A stretch of DNA of 17,483 nucleotides from Limnochordia bacterium (GTDB lineage: Bacteria > Bacillota > Limnochordia > DUMW01). The DNA is taken from NCBI GenBank assembly GCA_023230925.1, contig JALNWK010000058.1:1-17483 (forward strand). The letters run 5' to 3'. Within the stretch, counting starts at the first letter, position 1. Each line of letters starts with the position of its first letter. The position numbers and the translations under genes were made by a program. Shown in pieces: positions 7,344 to 14,179 of the stretch. The notes below the pieces were generated by a model that did no database searches, had not been told where the DNA came from, and saw nothing but the letters and a program-made list of their open reading frames with translations.

Positions 7344-7408
7344 ATACAAAGACAATTACGCCAATTTAGGCCCATATAACAGTGCCTGATAGAAACGGAG
7401 ATCTTGTA

Positions 7409-9997
7409 ATGATGTTACAGGAAGATCAATCTGCCCGGGCGCTACACTTTCCGCACTTTCCCACGCGGCAGCAAGCGGTTGTGTGGCGAAACTGGGAGTT
7501 AGTCTCTGTGGAGCGCTTAGCCTTGGTCCTTGGCACCACTGAGGATAACATCATCGAATTGGCCCGGGGCATGGGGTTAAGGGTTCCGCCTCAAGTGGGC
7601 AAGTACTGGTTGAAACGGGGCTATATCACCATCATTCGCAGGAACTGGCATCTTTTGCCCATCAGTCAGTTGCTTACGCTTTTGGGCTGGACCGAGGAAA
7701 GGTTGGTTTATACCCTCAAAGAAGATGACTTTTTGTGGATCAAACTTGGTAGTATGAAGCCTTTTACACAACCAGTGTACTTCCGACCGCTTACGGATGG
7801 TGAACAGGCTGCAACTGCTCAAATGCGGGCGGTGCTAAAGAAACATTTTCCATCTCCTGTAGAAACAAGCACAGCAAGCCCCTTTGATTTTCTTCACGAC
7901 TTTGGGTATCCGCTCCAGATTACAGCGGGCATCAAACCAATTGAAGCCGATGATATCGTAATCAATCAAGCTTGGCAAATTGTGTACCCGCAGTCATCTA
8001 ACAAAGTGAGGAAGTTCGCGGAGTATTTTGCCCAACGTTTTGCCCAGCAATGGCAGGAGACCATCGCTGTTACTAGTGACGCGGCAAGGAAGAACACCAT
8101 TGAACTAAAGTTAGACCCTGTTCCGTCGTTATCCTCCGAAAGTCATGAAATCATAATCCAACCAGATCGCGTGTGCATTACTGCCGTGGACGAAGAGGGG
8201 CTCTTAAGGGGACTGCAATGGATTGAAAGACAAATGTCACTAAGGGGCGGCCCCCGCCTGAAGCCCCAAACCGTAAACCGCCGTACTCGTTTTGAACTAC
8301 GGCTTATTTACTCATATTCTGCGGTATATGGAGATCCACTACTAGAACCAGAATTAGATCCATATCCGGATGAACTACTAGCCCGCCTATCTAGCTTGGG
8401 AGTAAACGGCATCTGGTTGCACGCAGTACTATACCAACTATTTCCCTGGGAAAAGACCCCTGACCTTTCGGATCACTGGGAAGAGCGCATCAAAAACCTA
8501 CGTAAACTGGTGGCCCGTGCCGCCAATTTTGGTATTGGCGTTTACCTGTATTTCAATGAACCGCGGGCCATGCCACTTAGCTTTTTTGCACGATTTCCTG
8601 AGTTAAAGGGTCATACACTAGAAGAGCAAGCGGCACTGTGTACATCCTGTGACGATGCTAAGGCGTATCTTAGAAATGGGGTAAGTCACCTATTTGAACA
8701 GGTCCCCGATCTAGCGGGTTTATTTACCATTACCATGTCAGAGAATCTGACGAATTGCTATTCAAAGGCGTCGCATCTTACGACAAATTGTCCCCGATGC
8801 GCTAAGCGTACCCCCCAAGAAGTTGTCTCTGAAGTCAATCAATTGATCGTGGATGGTGCACATTCTGCTAAACCAGATGCGCAGATTATCTGTTGGACTT
8901 GGGGCTATGCCCGTGGTGCCGGCTGGTCTAGAGAAATGCTGGATGAGGCCATTTTGGCTTTTCCCCAAGATGTGGCTTTAATGTGCACCAGTGAAGAGGA
9001 TATACCGTTTAATATTGCGGGTGTACCTGGGCGGGTATTGGATTATTCCATGTCTATTGTGGGACCGGGGGAGCGCTCTGAACAAAGCTGGGCAGTGGGA
9101 AGGGAAAGGGGCATGACCACTGTTGCTAAAGTACAGCTTAATACGACCTGGGAATGTGCCGCGGTACCCTATCTTCCCGCCATGGACTTGGTTGAAGAGC
9201 ATCTTCGGAAATTGGCTGAATCGAAAGTCGATGGATTGATGTTAAGTTGGACTCTAGGCGGGTATCCATCGCTTAATCTTGAGTTGGCATCGGATTATTT
9301 TTGGGAGGAAAACAAGGGAATTATCGTGGACAGTGAAGAGTTCAGTAAACGGTTATTTGGATCCCGGGCCTTTGCCTTTGTAACCGAAGCATGGACGTAC
9401 TTTAGTCAGGCGCTACGGGAGTTTCCTTTTCATCTTGGCGTTTTATATTATGCTCCCCAGAATATAGGTCCGGCAAATCTACTTTATCTGGAGCCAACGG
9501 GCTACAAAGCAACGATGGTGGGTATTCCGTATGATGATCTCAACTCGTGGAGAGCGATTTACCCCGCCGAGGTATTTGAAGATCAATTTATGCGGCTTGC
9601 AAAAAAGTGGAGGCAGGGGTTAGAACTACTTCATCAGGCGGCAGATCTAGTTGATGAGACCGGGAATGCGGTTTTTGCGGACCTAATGAATGTGTCCCAA
9701 GCGGCCTACTGTCATTTTCAGAGTACCGGCCTGCAGGCGCGCTTTGTTCGATTACGAAACCGATGGCTGAAATCAACTGATCCTAAAGGGCGTAAAAGAT
9801 ACGTAGATGAGATGATTCAAATCATCGATGAGGAAATTCAGGTTACCAAAGCCCTCTACAAGATTGCTTCTTGTGATTCTAGAATTGGTTATGAGGCTAG
9901 TAACCATTATTTTTATACAGCTTTGGATCTGCAGGAAAAGGTAGTCAATTGCCAATATATCAAGGACCAATTAGAGGAACAACGAAGGTGCATGTAA
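7409..9997 (+). CDS. GH20-related intracellular glycoside hydrolase with duplicated N-terminal motif
   Basis: From the ATG at 7409 the protein has 862 residues. I prefer this start over GTG at 7382 because GGAG (7397-7400) precedes it by 8 bases. Residues 27-57 and 78-108 form a repeat: RNW-x-L, then 10 residues, then LG-x-TE, then a helix. About 165-280 looks like the zincin-like domain 2 of GH20 proteins (DDIVINQAWQIVYP, EIIIQPDRVCITAVDEEGLL). About 290-640 is a TIM-barrel-like region with YPDELLARLSSLGVNGIWLH and GIGVYLYFNEPRAMP. TITMSENLTNC contains a plausible catalytic acid, E445, but not the Asp-Glu pair of classical hexosaminidases. CPRC at 461-464 plus nearby C449 suggests a metal or structural site. 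It has no signal peptide, so it probably acts in the cytoplasm on imported oligosaccharides. Membership of a GH20-like superfamily is fairly likely, but the substrate is unknown. Confidence 0.75.
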   Translation: MMLQEDQSARALHFPHFPTRQQAVVWRNWELVSVERLALVLGTTEDNIIELARGMGLRVPPQVGKYWLKRGYITIIRRNWHLLPISQLLTLLGWTEERLVYTLKEDDFLWIKLGSMKPFTQPVYFRPLTDGEQAATAQMRAVLKKHFPSPVETSTASPFDFLHDFGYPLQITAGIKPIEADDIVINQAWQIVYPQSSNKVRKFAEYFAQRFAQQWQETIAVTSDAARKNTIELKLDPVPSLSSESHEIIIQPDRVCITAVDEEGLLRGLQWIERQMSLRGGPRLKPQTVNRRTRFELRLIYSYSAVYGDPLLEPELDPYPDELLARLSSLGVNGIWLHAVLYQLFPWEKTPDLSDHWEERIKNLRKLVARAANFGIGVYLYFNEPRAMPLSFFARFPELKGHTLEEQAALCTSCDDAKAYLRNGVSHLFEQVPDLAGLFTITMSENLTNCYSKASHLTTNCPRCAKRTPQEVVSEVNQLIVDGAHSAKPDAQIICWTWGYARGAGWSREMLDEAILAFPQDVALMCTSEEDIPFNIAGVPGRVLDYSMSIVGPGERSEQSWAVGRERGMTTVAKVQLNTTWECAAVPYLPAMDLVEEHLRKLAESKVDGLMLSWTLGGYPSLNLELASDYFWEENKGIIVDSEEFSKRLFGSRAFAFVTEAWTYFSQALREFPFHLGVLYYAPQNIGPANLLYLEPTGYKATMVGIPYDDLNSWRAIYPAEVFEDQFMRLAKKWRQGLELLHQAADLVDETGNAVFADLMNVSQAAYCHFQSTGLQARFVRLRNRWLKSTDPKGRKRYVDEMIQIIDEEIQVTKALYKIASCDSRIGYEASNHYFYTALDLQEKVVNCQYIKDQLEEQRRCM

Positions 9998-10267
9998 AAA
10001 AGATGTACCTTAAGAATCCGATAGATCCTTGGGCCTTATCTCTTTTGAGAACATTGTCGGTACTATAGTCCCCGAAAGAGCGGTAATAAGACCGTCACGG
10101 CATCTTAGGGAAAATGAGAAAAAACTAGGTATAAAGGGTGGAACAGCTCCTGTGAGGAATATCATTATTAGAAGTTGGTTCCCCTTGCCAACCATAATAC
10201 CAATGGATTGCTTTTGACAGACGTGATAAGAATTGTCCAAATTGGCACAACCCGGAGGCGGTAGCCC
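9998..10267 (+). other. Intercistronic gap before the GH106-like gene
   Basis: No gene is supported in these 270 bases. TTGACA occurs at 10214-10219 but has no matching -10 box 16-18 bases later. AGGGTGGAAC at 10135-10144 recalls the T-box core, but it lacks the rest (see rejected items). The ribosome site GGAGG at 10254-10258 belongs to the next gene. Confidence 0.4.
10233..10250. promoter_or_regulatory. Imperfect 18-bp palindrome before the GH106-like gene
   Basis: TTGTCCAAATTGGCACAA pairs with itself at 7 of 9 positions, the form of a LacI-type or similar operator. It lies between TTGACA at 10214 and the ribosome site at 10254. Without a clear -10 box the functional reading is weak. Confidence 0.25.
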
Positions 10268-13200
10268 ATGAAAACAACCCGAAGTAATGAGCACATCTTG
10301 ACCAAACCCCGTAGGCTAACTAACGAGGAGTTTGCGCATCCTCCTGTGGAGTACCGCGCCGTCCCCTTTTGGTCCTGGAATGATCGGCTTACCCGTGATG
10401 AGGTCCTAGCACAGCTACGCGAGTTTCAGGCTGCTGGGATGGGTGGGGTTTTTGTTCATGCGCGACCTGGAATTTGGACGCCATTTTTATCCGAGGATTG
10501 GTTTTCTTTATTCGAAGTGTGCTTAGAATTTGGTAAAGAAAGTGGCATGAAGATATGGATCTATGATGAAAGTAGCTATCCTAGTGGTTTTGCTGGCGGA
10601 TTGGTACACGATAAATACCCACATCTAGCCCAAAGGGTTCTTGTTTGTCATGTTTTAGAGGCAGATGAAAAGATTCAAAGCGGTGAAGTCATCGGTCGGT
10701 TTTGGCTTTTTCCCCGCGATCAGGGTGGCCTGGACTACCGGGTTGCCACCCCAGGTGAAAGAGCCCCGCACCCAAAGGCGCGGCTTGCGGTTTTTTGTGT
10801 ACATACCCACCCGGGTAATGCCTGGCTCAATGGCGCGCCTTATGTAGATACCTTGCACCCTGACGCGGCGGAAGCTTTTTTGGACGTGGCCTATGAACCC
10901 TATCGAAGGCGGTTTTCTAAGGAGTTTGGCGTGGTCATACCCGGTGTCTTTACCGATGAGCCTTACTTCAGTCCTTTTTGCGGTGGTGGGTTACCCTGGA
11001 CCCCGGATTTGCCGCAGGTGTTTAACAAGACCTATGGACAAGACTTGATCTCTCGTCTTCCTGAGCTTGTATTTGATACTGTGTATTGCTATGAACTGCG
11101 GGTGCAGTATTGGAGTCTGTTATCTCGCTTGTTTGTGGATCGCTGGATGCGACCAATTTATGAATGGTGTGACTGCCAGGGCCTTAATTTTACGGGACAT
11201 TTATGGGAACATGTTTTTAGCCCCGAACTTACGGGAAACATCATGTTGCCCGCGGCGTGGCAACACATCCCAGGCATCGATGTCTTGGGTCGTGATAGAA
11301 AAATGCATCGGTTACGGTGGGATCTGGGGGATGAGGGGTTCGGGGGCAATTCACCGACGCAAATGGGCAACATCGCTATGGTAAAGGCGGTAACCAGTGT
11401 TGCCCATCAAATGAATCGTGACCGTGTTCTTTCTGAAACATATGGCGGCGCCGGTTGGGAGATTAGTTTTGAAGAACAAAAAGCATATGCTGAGTGGCAG
11501 GCGGTCTTAGGAGTGAATTTACTTAACCAACACTTAAGTCACTATAGCTTAAGGGGCGAGCGGAAATACGATCATCCTCCTTCTTTTCGGTCACACCAGC
11601 CATGGTGGGATCAGTATCCCATGTTGCATGAATACATAGCGCGCTTGTATTATGCACTGGCCCAAGGATGTTATGAAGCCGACTTTGTTGTCTTACATCC
11701 GATGACAAGTCTTTGGACCGGTTACCGCAGCAAGCCTGATCCGTTTGAAACATTCAATCCATATCAATTGCCGAAGGAATTAAATGATCAGCTAAAGATT
11801 ATGTATGATGACTTACTAAAGGCACTATCTAGCCGTGGTTGGTCATACGATTTGGCGGATGAGTTGCTATTACAAGATGCCGGCCGCGTTGAAAAGGAGA
11901 ACATGTCGATCGGTGCCATGAAATACCCGGTTCTGATTATTCCCCCTGTTAGTAATCTACTCTCTACAACGTTGGACCTATTAACTGAATGGTTGGATCA
12001 AGGCGGTACCGTAGCCGCCGTGACCCCACTACCTAGGTTTGTTAACGGCAGACCCGATCCGCGTCTAGATGCCTTCCTCAAGCGGTGTCGCATATTTGCC
12101 AGTGAGGTGGATTTGTTGGCTTGGCTGCCATCAGTTACAAAACGTAAAATTTGCTTCCACGGTCATACCAACCCGTCCATTTATACACACATTAGATCTT
12201 TGGATCAAGGAAGATTGGTCTTTGTCTGTAATATGGAGCTTATGCCACAGACGGATATTACAGTACAAATTGCGATTCCCTCCCAGAATCACGCAACAAA
12301 AATGGTCCTCGAACGATGGGATCTTACCGATGGTTCCATCGCTTTGCTTTCCACAAAGCGCGAGCATGAGCAAACGATGGGGGACATACTAAAGACAAGG
12401 CTAGATTTCGCCCCGGGCGAGTCGCATCTACTTGTGTTGCGTCCGCAAAGTGACCAATCGGACGATGGTTCGGTTCTTAAGGCTAAAGAAGATCGGAACA
12501 TTATTGTTTGCGGAACATCAAAAAAGGGTGTTCACGAGCCCAAGCGGATCAAAGAAGTAACCGTATTAGAACCCACGTGGCGTTTTCGACGCCTTGACCC
12601 GAACGTCTTGGTTTTGGACAGTGCGGAATACCAAGACGGTGAAGTTACCAGTTGGCATGGACCACTGCCCATTAGCGAGGTAAAGCGACTAATTCGGCGC
12701 GCTCATGGTCTACCGGATATGGCAATACGTGATATGCAACCCTGGCGTAGGTATTCTACAGGCAGTGTCGAACCGACGCAGAATAGACTGTCGCTTCGCT
12801 TTACTTATCGAGTTGTTGAGGTTCCAGCGGGAGAACTGCAGCTGGTGGTAGAAGAAGGGCGTGATTGGGATATTGCAGTAAACGACATTCCTGTCAGGGC
12901 ATCGAAGGCGTACTGGCTTGATCCGGCATTTCATTGCATACCCATCGGGGGAATCATTCGTCCAGGTAAAAACACTATTACAATGCAGCGGTGTTTCCAA
13001 GATGATCTTAGTCTTGAACCGGTGTATCTAATTGGCGATTTTGCTGTTGAAACGGTGGATTTGTGCCACTTTGAGTTAAGTTCTGAATGTACCACCATTC
13101 AAGCTGGTAGTTGGATCTTCCAAGGATATCCGTTCTTTTCTGGGCGGGCCGTTTATTCCCAAGAAGTCATTATCCCACGTATGGAAAAACGGCGGGTGTG

Positions 13201-13495
13201 GTTGGAATTGTCTAACTTGGCAAGCACATACGCCCTCCTGCGCGTTAATGGCAAGCAGGTGGGGACATTGGCTTGGCAACCATACCGTGCTGAGATAACT
13301 GACTTCGTAAGAGCGGGCGTCAACACGATAGATATTGAAATTGCCAATAGTCTAAGAAACGTGTTAGGCCCACATCATCGTTTCAAACCACGTCTTGTGT
13401 CACCTAGACACTGGCAAAATGATTCGAGTTCGGTGCCTCAATTCAACCTTGTACCCGATGGCTTTCCCAACGAGGTGCGTATTATCTATGCGTGA
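10268..13495 (+). CDS. GH106-like glycosidase (alpha-L-rhamnosidase-related)
   Basis: The 1075-residue protein has the N-terminal signature of the large GH106-like group: PPVEYRAVPFWSWNDRLTRD, QAAGMGGVFVHARPGIWTPF and GMKIWIYDESSYPSGFAGG (residues about 26-112). The barrel continues with FTDEP (E231), TGHLWEH and SETYGGAGWE (E390), the last two acidic positions being candidates for catalysis. LNQHLSHYSLRGERKYDHPP is also typical. A flavodoxin-like middle region (about 480-620) and a C-terminal jelly-roll (about 970-1065, RRVWLELSNLASTYALLRVN) complete the architecture. Characterised GH106 enzymes release L-rhamnose, but many relatives are untested, so rhamnosidase activity is inferred. There is no signal peptide. 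ATG at 10268 follows GGAGG by 9 bases. It closes the co-oriented cluster and is intact over its full length. Confidence 0.82.
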   Translation: MKTTRSNEHILTKPRRLTNEEFAHPPVEYRAVPFWSWNDRLTRDEVLAQLREFQAAGMGGVFVHARPGIWTPFLSEDWFSLFEVCLEFGKESGMKIWIYDESSYPSGFAGGLVHDKYPHLAQRVLVCHVLEADEKIQSGEVIGRFWLFPRDQGGLDYRVATPGERAPHPKARLAVFCVHTHPGNAWLNGAPYVDTLHPDAAEAFLDVAYEPYRRRFSKEFGVVIPGVFTDEPYFSPFCGGGLPWTPDLPQVFNKTYGQDLISRLPELVFDTVYCYELRVQYWSLLSRLFVDRWMRPIYEWCDCQGLNFTGHLWEHVFSPELTGNIMLPAAWQHIPGIDVLGRDRKMHRLRWDLGDEGFGGNSPTQMGNIAMVKAVTSVAHQMNRDRVLSETYGGAGWEISFEEQKAYAEWQAVLGVNLLNQHLSHYSLRGERKYDHPPSFRSHQPWWDQYPMLHEYIARLYYALAQGCYEADFVVLHPMTSLWTGYRSKPDPFETFNPYQLPKELNDQLKIMYDDLLKALSSRGWSYDLADELLLQDAGRVEKENMSIGAMKYPVLIIPPVSNLLSTTLDLLTEWLDQGGTVAAVTPLPRFVNGRPDPRLDAFLKRCRIFASEVDLLAWLPSVTKRKICFHGHTNPSIYTHIRSLDQGRLVFVCNMELMPQTDITVQIAIPSQNHATKMVLERWDLTDGSIALLSTKREHEQTMGDILKTRLDFAPGESHLLVLRPQSDQSDDGSVLKAKEDRNIIVCGTSKKGVHEPKRIKEVTVLEPTWRFRRLDPNVLVLDSAEYQDGEVTSWHGPLPISEVKRLIRRAHGLPDMAIRDMQPWRRYSTGSVEPTQNRLSLRFTYRVVEVPAGELQLVVEEGRDWDIAVNDIPVRASKAYWLDPAFHCIPIGGIIRPGKNTITMQRCFQDDLSLEPVYLIGDFAVETVDLCHFELSSECTTIQAGSWIFQGYPFFSGRAVYSQEVIIPRMEKRRVWLELSNLASTYALLRVNGKQVGTLAWQPYRAEITDFVRAGVNTIDIEIANSLRNVLGPHHRFKPRLVSPRHWQNDSSSVPQFNLVPDGFPNEVRIIYA

Positions 13496-13623
13496 TGGGG
13501 AGGACAGATTCTCGATGCGCTGGTTTTAGGGTAGGCAATACTGTGTTTGTAGGTTAAAGTGCTGTAGCAATCTAGTTCATCCTTTTCACTTGCCTCCAGG
13601 ATACTTGGTATTTTCAAGATGTA

Positions 13624-14123
13624 TCATCTCCCTTCAGGGGAGTGGGGTAACTTCGGGTGGAAAAAGTAGCGTAGCCAACGCCTTTGGGCTTTTTCCGCGA
13701 TCCCATACTCCGATACCAATTCTGGACTAATTCCACGCCCTATTTTGCTATTCCTTCTCGAACCGCGTCTAAACGACTTAGGTCTCACTCCAAGTGTCTC
13801 ATTCAATATGCTTGAATCATGCAGTTTTTGTCTCGAATAATGTGGTGCCTAACACCATCTCCAACACCAATATCGGCGTTGGAAAATGACGTAGGCAGGC
13901 CAATAAAGTCTTTTCTTTCCAACTTGTGAAGACAAAATCGAACTCGGGGAAGCATACCCGAAGCCAACGGTTTACTCGATTCTGAACCCCATTGAGTTCT
14001 TCAAGGATGCCATTCATCGTTTCTCTTAGGTTGGAGTAAACTCTGGGGGACATACGGTATCAGGTACCGACCATCTGTGAACAACATCGCAATTGTCTTC
14101 GGATCATCTTTAAGTGCCTCCTG
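13624..14123 (-). pseudogene. Decayed IS110-family transposase
   Basis: On the minus strand, 14123-14045 reads QEALKDDPKTIAMLFTDGRY then LIPYVP. It then needs a skip of one base in a CCCCC run to continue as RVYSNLRETMNGILEELNGV and CFPEFDFVFTSWKEKTLLAC...FPTPILVLE down to 13817. DPK-x-A-x-x-I with DGRY, PY-x-P, the arginine-rich NRVNRWL helix and FPEF...KT-x-L-x-x-L-x-x-FPTP are hallmarks of IS110 transposases around the end of the DEDD domain and the following coiled region. The N-terminal catalytic third and the C-terminal domain are missing. A further open frame (13624-13806) may be its eroded continuation, but I cannot match it. It lies just beyond the helicase stop codon and marks this junction as insertion-prone. 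Confidence 0.72.
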
Positions 14124-14179
14124 TCACCTAGTAAGTAGATGATAATCATTGTAATTCGACGCCCTCCAATTGATAGTCG

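Noticed and set aside
7382..7408. Upstream GTG start for the GH20-related protein
   Set aside because: No ribosome site precedes GTG 7382, while GGAG at 7397-7400 is correctly spaced for ATG 7409.
10131..10150. AGGGTGGAAC resembling the T-box riboswitch core
   Set aside because: The core should continue as a GC-rich NACCGCG-type sequence with a specifier stem upstream and a terminator downstream. None of these is visible, and a glycosidase is not a usual T-box target.
13628..13642. CTCCC-ttcag-GGGAG hairpin after the GH106-like gene as a terminator
   Set aside because: The stem is only 5 bp, there is no T-run on either strand, and it lies about 130 bases past the stop inside the IS110 remnant.
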